From an uncultured Rikenella sp. (GTDB lineage: Bacteria; Bacteroidota; Bacteroidia; Bacteroidales; Rikenellaceae): DNA of 11,246 bases. A model generated the notes under the pieces. That model was not told the origin of the DNA, ran no database searches, and worked only from the letters and a program-made list of their open reading frames with translations. A program made the position numbers and the translations under genes. Positions 1 through 5,421 of this stretch are shown here, in pieces (the first letter of the stretch is position 1; each line of letters begins with the position of its first letter). The stretch lies in assembly GCF_910577125.1 (NCBI RefSeq), contig NZ_CAJTMN010000065.1, forward strand, positions 1 to 11,246. Direction: 5' to 3'.

Positions 1-30
1 TCTTCGAGCCGCAGAATCTTGTTCTTCCGT

Positions 31-228
31 TTATTCCGAGAGGCAACGCAACTGATAACCGTGACCGCGATATGCCGTGTGACTGAGATGGAGATGCGGC
101 ATACCGAAATACAAGTACATACTATTGCTGTCGCTTCCGGCCGATGACCAACTGTATCCGTGATTACCGACGGTTAATGGAAGGCCGAATTGTCCGGTGT
201 CACCTGTATCGCGGAAGCCCGGGGCGGG
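31..228 (-). pseudogene. FISUMP C-terminal cassette A (start-less)
   Basis: Read on the minus strand, this segment encodes 65 residues from PAPGFR to QLRCLSE and a TAA stop. The pattern (PAPG, a G-rich stretch, WSS, YLYF, then R-G-x-G-Y-QLRC) is the end of a FISUMP domain, a lectin-like module common at the tips of Bacteroidetes surface proteins. No N-terminal domain, signal peptide or credible start codon precedes it; homology stops abruptly at the PAPG edge. It is 12 bp longer than the other three cassettes, the extra codons lying before the W. The last 24 bp are identical to those of the other copies. It may be a silent donor cassette or a relic of a duplicated gene end. The coding identity is clear from the four-way comparison; the role is inferred. 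Confidence 0.7.
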
Positions 229-242
229 GCCGCCGATATCAG

Positions 243-278
243 GTAGAGGCTGCCATTTCGGAGTGCCCGGAGGCCCCG
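243..278 (+). repeat. Cassette 3'-flank module, copy 1
   Basis: This 36-bp module begins GTAGAGGCTGCC and continues ATTTCGGAGTGCCC. It matches 4915-4950 with only four mismatches. It lies directly behind the stop codon of cassette B, between cassettes A and B. The small hairpin in it (263-276) is partly degraded here: GTGCC faces GGCCC instead of GGCAC. Confidence 0.7.
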
Positions 279-280
279 TA

Positions 281-466
281 TTATTCCGAGAGGCAACGCA
301 ACTGAAAACCGTAGCCGCGAGGATTGGCGATGCTGTGGTTGAACCACGTCACGTGGAAACCTAAGTACACGCCATAGCTGTCGTTGACCGAAGTGGACCA
401 GATGGAACCCTCTTTGCAAACGTTGTACAGGGTGCCCACGTCTCGATGGCGGTAGCCCGGGGCGGG
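281..466 (-). pseudogene. FISUMP C-terminal cassette B (start-less)
   Basis: The minus strand encodes 61 residues from PAPGYR to GFQLRCLSE plus TAA. It aligns without gaps to cassettes C and D: PAPGYR, a G at position 11, W at position 23, an alternating hydrophobic strand, a late R, then QLRCLSE. It is the C-terminal portion of a FISUMP domain with no N-terminal part. Its first 18 bp and last 30 bp are identical to cassette C, while the interior differs even at synonymous sites. Upstream in its reading direction it abuts the palindrome at 481-540, where a GTG (506-508) opens an in-frame extension of 13 residues before PAPG. That start looks accidental. It probably serves as a silent cassette or is a relic. 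Confidence 0.7.
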
Positions 467-480
467 AATTTGATTTCGCG

Positions 481-540
481 CGCCTTGGGAAATCTTGTCA
501 AAACGCACAAGTGCATTTTGACGATTTCCCTCTTAAGGCG
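481..540. repeat. Long imperfect palindrome, type 1, copy 1
   Basis: CGCCTT at 481-486 pairs with AAGGCG at 535-540. GGGAAATC (487-494) pairs with GATTTCCC (523-530), and GTCAAAA with TTTTGAC inside. The 60-bp sequence recurs exactly at 654-713, 173 bp away. It abuts the PAPG edge of cassette B. There is no T-run, so it does not look like a simple intrinsic terminator. Confidence 0.8.
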
Positions 541-564
541 TGGCGCGCGGTTCGGTTTGAGGGT

Positions 565-591
565 ACTGCGCTCGGGCCGCGCGGGCCCCAC
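565..591. repeat. Inverted repeat arm, left
   Basis: This 27-bp G+C-rich segment (core GGGCCGCGCGGGCCCC) is the exact reverse complement of 4694-4720. It forms the most conserved part of a longer inverted homology: 565-660 against 4587-4720, where the right copy carries an extra roughly 40 bp. The two arms bracket the three-gene block 931-4169. The segment 605-621 between the arm and the next palindrome is itself a hairpin (GCGAAAC/GTTTCGC). Confidence 0.75.
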
Positions 592-653
592 GTCCCGTGG
601 ACGGGCGAAACTGCGTTTCGCTGCGGCAGCCTCCGCCCCGTTCTCTGTTCGCG

Positions 654-713
654 CGCCTTGGGAAATCTTGTCAAAACGCACAAGTGCATTTTGACGATTT
701 CCCTCTTAAGGCG
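654..713. repeat. Long imperfect palindrome, type 1, copy 2
   Basis: This is an exact 60-bp copy of 481-540, with the same shoulders (CGCCTT at 654-659, AAGGCG at 708-713) and the same nested stems. On the minus strand it is followed by GCGCG and then an AGAACGGGG segment, as the type-1 palindrome at 4533-4593 is on the plus strand. No cassette abuts this copy. Confidence 0.8.
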
Positions 714-765
714 TCGGCGCGCGGTCGAGCTTAAAACCGGACGGAACTGCCCTCGCGCCGGGCGG

Positions 766-793
766 GCGGTGCGTGCCGCACTCCCAATTGGCC
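766..793 (-). repeat. Cassette 3'-flank module without a cassette
   Basis: Read on the minus strand, this 28-bp segment matches 23 of 28 positions of 5157-5184, the flank that lies directly behind cassette C. It contains a perfect small hairpin, GTGCG/CGCAC at 769-781. No FISUMP coding sequence follows it, so it looks like an empty or decayed cassette site. The remaining sequence between 794 and 930 shows no gene or clear promoter. Confidence 0.55.
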
Positions 794-930
794 GTGTCAG
801 CCCAAATCTTCGCCCCGTTCTTTGTCCATCCGCCTAAAAAAACGCCCCCGGACACAATAATTCCGCGCGAAGCCTCGTTGTCCGGTCGAAACCCGCACCC
901 CGGGCAAACCCCTCGAAAAACGATCCCCCG

Positions 931-1755
931 ATGACCGAAAACCAAACCGACACGAACAACCGGCGGAGCCTCTGGTTCCCGCTGTTCAGCCTGCTGATCC
1001 TCTTCTGCGCCGCCAATATGCTCCTCGGAACGGCCGCACAACACCTCGACGGCTTCGGAAACGCCGGATTCCGCCAGTTCCTCGCCTATGTCGGCAGCTT
1101 CGCCCTCACCATCGGCTACGCACTCGCCATCAGAAGGCCTTGGGGACTCCTCATGCCCTCTTTCAGGCCCGAAAAGTGGAAACTCCACGGGCCGTTTATC
1201 CTCGTCGGAGTCATCCTCCTGTTCGCCACCGGCATCCTCCTCGCACCCATCACCGACCGCATGCCCGACACCTATACCCGGATGCTCGACGACTACCTCA
1301 GAGGCGGACTCTGGCCCATCCTCACCGCCGCCGTCGCCGCTCCGCTGCTCGAAGAGCTCCTCTTCCGAGGCATCATCCAGAAAAACCTCGTCGCACGGAT
1401 CGGGCCCGGCGCGGGAATCCTCATCGGGGCCGCCGTCTTCGGAGCCATCCACTTCATCCCCCAACAGATGATCTACGCCGGCTGCGTCGGACTGATCCTC
1501 GGCTGCATCTACCACTTCACCGGTTCGCTGGGCAGCACCGTCGCCATCCACTTCATCAACAACGGCATCGCGATCCTCGCGGGCCTCGTGCCCGGAGCCG
1601 ACGGCACGGGCATCGAACGACGGATCCTCGGAGGCGGAGAAGGACCCGTCTGGTACACCGCCTACGCCCTCTCGCTCGCGCTGGCGGCTGCAGCCGTACT
1701 CTATGCCGTGCGGCGCATCCGGCGCGAAAGAGCCGATTCGGCCCGGAGGGATTAG
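931..1755 (+). CDS. CPBP family intramembrane metalloprotease (CAAX protease-like)
   Basis: This 274-residue polytopic membrane protein has the three CPBP/Abi (type II CAAX protease) motifs in order: EELLFRG (E141, E142, R146), FGAIH (F170, H174) and HFINN (H207, N211). These residues build the active site inside the membrane in this family. Hydrophobic segments lie around 16-34, 50-67, 88-105, 125-140, 160-176, 182-200, 203-220 and 243-260. Family members cleave prenylated or membrane-embedded peptides, or protect against bacteriocins; the substrate here cannot be told. ATG 931 is the first in-frame start and puts a short polar N-terminus before the first helix. The next gene starts 80 bp downstream on the same strand behind its own promoter-like box. 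The family call is firm, the role is open. Confidence 0.92.
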   Translation: MTENQTDTNNRRSLWFPLFSLLILFCAANMLLGTAAQHLDGFGNAGFRQFLAYVGSFALTIGYALAIRRPWGLLMPSFRPEKWKLHGPFILVGVILLFATGILLAPITDRMPDTYTRMLDDYLRGGLWPILTAAVAAPLLEELLFRGIIQKNLVARIGPGAGILIGAAVFGAIHFIPQQMIYAGCVGLILGCIYHFTGSLGSTVAIHFINNGIAILAGLVPGADGTGIERRILGGGEGPVWYTAYALSLALAAAAVLYAVRRIRRERADSARRD

Positions 1756-1775
1756 GGATTTCGCAAAAGAATCGC

Positions 1776-1783
1776 TATTTTTG
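1776..1783 (+). promoter_or_regulatory. Bacteroidetes -7 promoter box (TATTTTTG)
   Basis: TATTTTTG fits the Bacteroidetes TAnnTTTG -7 consensus. No convincing TTTG -33 box lies 19 bp upstream. Transcription would begin near 1790, so an ATG at 1791 would be nearly leaderless. This favours GTG 1836 as the start of the next gene, with a leader of roughly 45 nt. Confidence 0.45.
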
Positions 1784-1835
1784 TTCGTTCATGCGCTCTT
1801 GGGCCTTGTCCGAAAGCACACATCCGCACACCACC

Positions 1836-2720
1836 GTGAAACACCTCTCGACACGCACCCGCTTCGCCGGACTGCTGCTGCTCGCCGCAGCGGCAGGCAC
1901 GCCGAGCTGCAACCGGCTCAAACTCTACAACGCCGATCGCGGCGAAGTCATCGCCTCGGTCGGAAACAGGAAACTCTACGCCAGCGACGTCGCCGGACTC
2001 ATCGAACCGGGGCTCACGGCACGGGACAGCATCGCCGCCCTGCAGGCCATCGCCGAAAACTGGGTGCGCCGAGAGATCAAAAGCGCAGCCGCCGAAGAGG
2101 CCTTCTCGGGACAGGCCCAGGACATCGAAGCGCGGGTGGCGGAGTATCGCGGCGCCCTGCTCACCTACCGCTACGAACAGGAGTGGATCGGACAGCGGCT
2201 CGACACGGCGGTCACGGCGGAACAGATCACCGAATACTACGACTCGAACCGGAACGGATTCCGGCTCGCCGGGCCGATCGTCAAGGCCCGCATCGCAAGG
2301 ATTCCGGCCGGACTCAGGCAGAGCAAGAAGCTCGAAGAGATGTTCCGATCGGAAAACGAAAACGACCGGAACGACTTCCTCAACATCTGCCACAAAAACG
2401 GCTACCGAACCGAAGACTTCAGCACCGAGTGGACGGACTTCAGCACCGTCATCCAGCACATCCCCTTCTCGCAGAGCAACTTCGACGACTTCCTCCGCAC
2501 GCACCGATACTACGACGTCGAGGACGACGAATACAAATACATGCTGGCCATCGACCTCTTCCGGCCCAGCGGAGACTACTCGCCCAGAGAGCGCGAAACG
2601 GACAACATCCGCAAAATCATCCTCAACCGGAGGCGGCAGGAGCTGCTCAAACACCTCGAAGACAGCCTCTACACGGCGGCCGGAAACGACCGGCGGTTCG
2701 ACATCAAAATCAGCGAATAA
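1836..2720 (+). CDS. SurA-like N-terminal-domain lipoprotein (PPIase-related chaperone)
   Basis: The protein has 294 residues from GTG 1836 and 309 from the in-frame ATG 1791. The GTG start gives a compact signal: MKHLSTRTR, a Leu/Ala-rich core at 11-20, and a cysteine at 25. The lipobox (TPSC) is non-standard, so lipidation is likely but not certain. After it comes a SurA-type N-terminal region (EVIASVGNRKLYASDV, about 37-52) and helical, charged sequence to about 125. VTAEQITEYY (127-136) is the usual lead-in to a parvulin domain. The following region, 137-294, lacks recognisable parvulin catalytic motifs, so it is probably a chaperone without isomerase activity. It ends 15 bp before a two-parvulin SurA homologue and is almost certainly in the same operon. 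In Bacteroidetes such paired genes are usually annotated peptidylprolyl isomerase. The start choice is the weakest point. Confidence 0.8.
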   Translation: MKHLSTRTRFAGLLLLAAAAGTPSCNRLKLYNADRGEVIASVGNRKLYASDVAGLIEPGLTARDSIAALQAIAENWVRREIKSAAAEEAFSGQAQDIEARVAEYRGALLTYRYEQEWIGQRLDTAVTAEQITEYYDSNRNGFRLAGPIVKARIARIPAGLRQSKKLEEMFRSENENDRNDFLNICHKNGYRTEDFSTEWTDFSTVIQHIPFSQSNFDDFLRTHRYYDVEDDEYKYMLAIDLFRPSGDYSPRERETDNIRKIILNRRRQELLKHLEDSLYTAAGNDRRFDIKISE

Positions 2721-2735
2721 TCAACCTTCTCCTAC

Positions 2736-4169
2736 ATGAGAATCAGACACCTTTCGACCTCACTGCTGCTGGGCGGCCTGCTGCTCGCTCCGGGCCGGCA
2801 GGCCTCGGCGGCGCCGGCAGCGGACTCGGCGGCTTACGTCATCCCGCAATCCATTGCCGACGAGGTCATTGCGATAGTGGGAAACAGCCAGATCCTCCTC
2901 TCCGACCTCGAAGAGGCCACGAACGAAATGATCCGGGCACGAGCCGTGACGGGTACCATCACCGACCGACCGGCACGCGACGAGGCGCTCGAAAACCTGC
3001 TCATCGTCAAACTCCTCTCGGAACAGGCCCGGGCCGACTCGCTCAACAAGGAGCTCCCCAGCGGACTCGAAGCGCAGATCGAAGCGCAGATCCAGCAGAT
3101 GGTGCTCGAAGCGGGATCGGTCAAGGCGCTCGAAAAGAGGTTCCGGAAAGAGATCTACGCCATCAAGGACGACCTCAAAAAGGCGGCCGAAGACATGCAG
3201 CTGGCCAGCCTGATGCAGAGCGACGTGATGAAAAAGGTGACGGTGACGTATGCCGAGGTGGCGGACTTCTTCGGCAAAGTGCCGGTCGACTCGATGGAGA
3301 TGATTCCCGAACAGTACGTCTACGCCCAGATCGTACGGCTGCCGCCGGCCACCGAAGAGCGTAAGTTCGAAGTGCGGCAGCGGCTGCTCGAATTCCGCCG
3401 CCGGATTCTGGCGGGCGAGAAGCTGGGGGCCTTGGCGCGGCTCTACTCGATGGATCCCAGCACGGCCCGAAACGGCGGAGAATGGGGGCCGGGGGATGCC
3501 AACCAGCTGGTCTATCCGATCGTCGAAGCGCTCGAAAACCTGAAGCCGGGCATGGTCTCGGAGGTGATCGAAACGGAGTACGGATTCCACATCGTCGAAC
3601 TGATCTCGCGGCGCGACAACCTGCTGCACTTCCGACAGATCCTGCTCAAACCGCAATTCACGGTCGAAGAGACGGAACGCGAGATGAAACTCCTCGACAG
3701 CCTCGCCCAAAAGATCGGAACGGACAAAAAAGCGTTCGAAGAGGCGGTACAGCTCTACTCGATGGACGCCCAGACGAACCGCAACGGGGGGGTGATGTTC
3801 AATGCGAAGGAGGCCAAAGACCATTTCGACACGAAGTACGCCAATCCGCGCTACATGAAAGATGCGCTCGACCCGATGGACTACCGGGCGCTCGCCCGGC
3901 TGCAGCCGGGCGAAGTCTCGGCTCCGTTCGAAACGATCGACCGGGCGAACGGAAACACGCTCTACAAGATCGTGCGGCTCAACGAAGTGATTCCGACCCA
4001 CACGGCGAGTCTGACGCAAGACTACGAAATCATCGAGGATGTGGCGCTCCAGGACAAGCAGAACCGGACGCTGGACAAGTGGCTCAACGAGATGATCGGC
4101 AAGATGTACGTCTGGATCGCGCCGGAGTACCGGGGGTTGAGCTTCGAGCGGAAGTGGATCAAGGAGTGA
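2736..4169 (+). CDS. SurA-like periplasmic peptidylprolyl isomerase / OMP chaperone
   Basis: This 477-residue protein has a signal peptide (hydrophobic 9-19, Ala-rich cleavage region around 23-27) and a SurA N-terminal domain (DEVIAIVGNSQILLSDLEEA, 42-61, and helices to about 185). Two parvulin-like domains follow. The first spans about 191-293, with LYSMDPSTARNGGEWG and the closing EYGFHIVELI. The second spans about 297-415, with LYSMDAQTNRNGGVM. A C-terminal helix that packs on the N-terminal domain in SurA follows. The architecture is that of SurA, which guides unfolded outer-membrane proteins through the periplasm and isomerises prolyl bonds. The second parvulin copy lacks the GF-H signature and may be inactive. 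It starts 15 bp after the SurA-like lipoprotein gene, implying co-transcription. The family is confident; equivalence to E. coli surA is an inference. Confidence 0.9.
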   Translation: MRIRHLSTSLLLGGLLLAPGRQASAAPAADSAAYVIPQSIADEVIAIVGNSQILLSDLEEATNEMIRARAVTGTITDRPARDEALENLLIVKLLSEQARADSLNKELPSGLEAQIEAQIQQMVLEAGSVKALEKRFRKEIYAIKDDLKKAAEDMQLASLMQSDVMKKVTVTYAEVADFFGKVPVDSMEMIPEQYVYAQIVRLPPATEERKFEVRQRLLEFRRRILAGEKLGALARLYSMDPSTARNGGEWGPGDANQLVYPIVEALENLKPGMVSEVIETEYGFHIVELISRRDNLLHFRQILLKPQFTVEETEREMKLLDSLAQKIGTDKKAFEEAVQLYSMDAQTNRNGGVMFNAKEAKDHFDTKYANPRYMKDALDPMDYRALARLQPGEVSAPFETIDRANGNTLYKIVRLNEVIPTHTASLTQDYEIIEDVALQDKQNRTLDKWLNEMIGKMYVWIAPEYRGLSFERKWIKE

Positions 4170-4202
4170 CGGCATCGGGTAACCCACAGAAAGCCTGAGT
4201 TC

Positions 4203-4265
4203 TGCGGAACCTGAGACATAGCGCGCGAACGAAGATAGAGGATTGCGGAGCCTGAGGCGTAGCGC
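4203..4265 (+). repeat. Imperfect 22-bp direct repeat after the SurA gene
   Basis: Two 22-bp units, 4203-4224 and 4244-4265, differ at three positions. Each reads TGCGG then A-CCTGAG, then TAGCGC, and they start 41 bp apart. They open the 1.25-kb non-coding block 4170-5421. No protein or RNA gene was recognised here. Confidence 0.6.
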
Positions 4266-4286
4266 AGCTAACTAAAAGTCTTTTGG

Positions 4287-4387
4287 GTACCTTTTCTTCA
4301 GAACCGAGTAGCGTACCGAGAGCAGAGACCGCTTGCGGGATTTGCCGAGGTAGCACGAGGAAGACGAAGTCAAAAGGTACGGTTCTG
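4287..4387. repeat. Imperfect palindrome with two crossing arm pairs
   Basis: GTACCTTTT (4287-4295) is complementary to AAAAGGTAC (4372-4380). CAGAACCG (4299-4306) is complementary to CGGTTCTG (4380-4387). The pairs cross, so they could form alternative hairpins or a pseudoknot-like fold but not one simple stem. No gene lies inside. Confidence 0.5.
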
Positions 4388-4405
4388 TCCAGCTCGAAGC
4401 TCGAC

Positions 4406-4479
4406 GTCGCCCGCCCGCGTAAAAGGGCATATTCTGTTGGTTGGCACTCGGCCAACCCACGAGAATGGCCGCGGGCGAC
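4406..4479. repeat. Long imperfect palindrome, type 2, copy 1
   Basis: The shoulders GTCGCCCGC (4406-4414) and GCGGGCGAC (4471-4479) are perfectly complementary. Inside, a roughly 10-bp imperfect stem leads to GGTTGG/CCAACC at the tip. The left shoulder and the following CCGCGTAAA recur at 4744, but the inner stem there is unrelated in sequence. Confidence 0.75.
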
Positions 4480-4510
4480 TCAAATTAGGGTAGACATGGC
4501 CAGCCTTCGA

Positions 4511-4524
4511 GTGCCGAGCGGCAC
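4511..4524 (+). repeat. Small hairpin of the flank module (GTGCC/GGCAC)
   Basis: GTGCC, a four-base loop GAGC, then GGCAC form a perfect 5-bp stem. It is preceded by GGGTAGACA (4488-4496) and CAGCC, and followed by CG as in the other modules. Nine bases later the type-1 palindrome at 4533 begins. No cassette is attached. Confidence 0.55.
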
Positions 4525-4532
4525 CGCGCCGA

Positions 4533-4593
4533 CGCCTTAGGAGGCGATTCAACTGTTTCGGCTCATCGCCGAAACAGAAAATCGCCCAAGGCG
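4533..4593. repeat. Long imperfect palindrome, type 1, variant stem
   Basis: It has the same shoulders as 481-540 (CGCCTT at 4533-4538, AAGGCG at 4588-4593, followed by CGCG), in the opposite orientation. The next stem is GGCGATT (4543-4549) with AATCGCC (4580-4586). The tip is a perfect 10-bp stem, CTGTTTCGGC (4553-4562) with GCCGAAACAG (4568-4577). The inner stem is unrelated to the other type-1 copies yet fully paired. Confidence 0.8.
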
Positions 4594-4610
4594 CGCGATC
4601 AGAGAACGGG

Positions 4611-4641
4611 GTAGAGGCTGCCGCAGAAATGCGAAGCATTT
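4611..4641 (+). repeat. GTAGAGGCTGCC motif with a small hairpin
   Basis: GTAGAGGCTGCC (4611-4622) is followed by the hairpin AAATGC/GCATTT (4627-4641). In the inverted copy near 605-635 the same place holds GCGGAGGCTGCC and a different but perfectly paired hairpin, GCGAAAC/GTTTCGC. The surrounding sequences align between the copies. Confidence 0.6.
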
Positions 4642-4693
4642 CCCGTCCACGCACCCGTTGGGTGTTTTGTTAGGGTTCTCTTCGCCTTACTAA

Positions 4694-4720
4694 GTGGGGC
4701 CCGCGCGGCCCGAGCGCAGT
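4694..4720. repeat. Inverted repeat arm, right
   Basis: This is the exact 27-bp reverse complement of 565-591. The homology continues outward through 4587-4651, interrupted here by about 40 extra bases (4652-4693). Those extra bases contain a short stem CACCC/GGGTG followed by TTTTGTT, a possible weak terminator. Confidence 0.75.
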
Positions 4721-4743
4721 TTCAGGCGAGGCAAAGCTGGACC

Positions 4744-4818
4744 GTCGCCCGCCCGCGTAAAGAGGGATTTCACTCGTTTTGCGATGAGCAAAATCGAGAT
4801 GAAATCCCAGCGGGCGAC
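4744..4818. repeat. Long imperfect palindrome, type 2, copy 2
   Basis: The shoulders GTCGCCCGC (4744-4752) and GCGGGCGAC (4810-4818) are the same as at 4406-4479. The inner stem is different: GGGATTTCA pairs with TGAAATCCC, CTC with GAG, and GTTTTGC with GCAAAAT around a short loop. Constant shoulders with an exchanged, still paired interior set these elements apart from ordinary duplicated repeats. Confidence 0.78.
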
Positions 4819-4840
4819 GGTTGAAAAGCCCCGCACGCCA

Positions 4841-4900
4841 CGCTTTAGGAGGGAAATCGTCAAAACTCGCTTGCGCGTTTTGACTGGATTTCCCAAGGCG
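4841..4900. repeat. Long imperfect palindrome, type 1, opposite orientation
   Basis: It is closely related to the reverse complement of 481-540. Shoulders are CGCTTT (4841-4846) and AAGGCG (4895-4900). Stems are GGGAAATC (4851-4858) with GATTTCCC (4887-4894) and GTCAAAAC (4859-4866) with GTTTTGAC (4877-4884). The tip differs from 481-540 (CGC/GCG instead of GCAC/GTGC) but remains paired. Confidence 0.78.
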
Positions 4901-4914
4901 CGCGGGAAAACCGA

Positions 4915-4950
4915 GTAGAGGTTGCTATTTCGGAGTGCCCGAAGGCACCG
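4915..4950 (+). repeat. Cassette 3'-flank module, copy 2 (no cassette)
   Basis: This matches 243-278 with four mismatches over 36 bp. The hairpin is perfect here: GTGCC (4935-4939), loop CGAA, GGCAC (4944-4948). No FISUMP coding sequence follows. The next 165 bp hold only further hairpins, such as GCGACCC/GGGTCGC (5012-5028) and GCCTCC/GGAGGC (5040-5056). Confidence 0.65.
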
Positions 4951-5116
4951 GCGGAGCGATAGCAGAGCCGCAGTGAGGCAGACACGGGGCTGTGCTTGGG
5001 GCCGAGCTTTTGCGACCCGCAGGGTCGCGCGGGCCGGACGCCTCCCCTCGGGAGGCCCGCAACACGCCGCTCACGCGTCGAGAATTGCGGTACCTCCCGG
5101 GCGCCCGACCCACAGG

Positions 5117-5184
5117 GTAGAGGCTGCCTTAGGGTAGACACAGCTGGGGTAGAGGCTGCCGATTGTGAGTGCGACACGCACCGT
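5117..5184 (+). repeat. Cassette 3'-flank module, copy 3 (adjoins cassette C)
   Basis: GTAGAGGCTGCC occurs twice, at 5117-5128 and 5149-5160, separated by TTAGGGTAGACACAG. The second is followed by ATTGTGA and the perfect hairpin GTGCG (5169-5173), loop ACA, CGCAC (5177-5181). The stop codon of cassette C lies three bases further on. In cassette coding orientation this is a 3' hairpin right after the stop. There is no T-run. Confidence 0.65.
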
Positions 5185-5370
5185 TTATTCCGAGAGGCAA
5201 CGCAACTGAAAACCGCCGTCGCGATTGTACGTAGCGGAAGAGGCCATATCTGTCGTATAAAACAACAGACGTAAACCGTCCGTGATGCTGATTCCGGAAG
5301 ACCAGACAGTTCCGTCGCCACCCACATTGCCCAGCACGCCCGTATTGCTGCTGCGGTAGCCCGGGGCGGG
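5185..5370 (-). pseudogene. FISUMP C-terminal cassette C (start-less)
   Basis: The minus strand encodes 61 residues from PAPGYR to GFQLRCLSE plus TAA, collinear with cassettes B and D (W at residue 23, G-rich turns, late NR before GGFQLRC). It is a FISUMP domain C-terminus without its N-terminal part. An in-frame ATG near 5406 would add only about twelve residues (MQFVGSVFLRG) that are not FISUMP-like and overlap the leader of the divergent 4Fe-4S gene. The frame stays open far upstream on this strand, but only as antisense to the 5422 and 5797 genes. The edges are identical to cassette B for 18 and 30 bp, while the interior is diverged. Silent cassette or relic. Confidence 0.7.
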
Positions 5371-5390
5371 AACACCCCTCAAAAAAACAG

Positions 5391-5420
5391 ACCCGACAAA
5401 CTGCATAACACCCGACAAAC
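5391..5420 (+). repeat. Direct repeat ACCCGACAAAC x2 before the 4Fe-4S gene
   Basis: ACCCGACAAAC occurs at 5391-5401 and 5410-5420. The copies are offset by 19 bp and end one base before the ATG at 5422. This could be a regulator site or a translation-related leader sequence, or chance. No TAnnTTTG box is visible between cassette C and the gene. Confidence 0.4.
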
Positions 5421-5421
5421 C

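Noticed and set aside
481..713. Palindrome pair as a CRISPR array or as intrinsic terminators
   Set aside because: There are only two identical copies with a 113-bp gap, no regular spacers, and no T-run behind the stems.
893..913. CCCGCACCCCGGGC as a relic left edge of another cassette
   Set aside because: It resembles CCCGCCCCGGGC but has two extra bases that break the PAPG frame, and no FISUMP-like coding follows. Most likely chance in GC-rich sequence.
1140..1755. Extension of the SurA-like lipoprotein gene upstream into the CPBP gene
   Set aside because: The upstream part is Arg/His-rich out-of-frame translation of the protease gene. A signal peptide begins only at GTG 1836, behind a promoter-like box.
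2760..4187. Minus-strand open frame opposite the SurA-like gene
   Set aside because: It is a mirror of the G/C-rich third positions of the real gene, with no recognisable domain in its translation.
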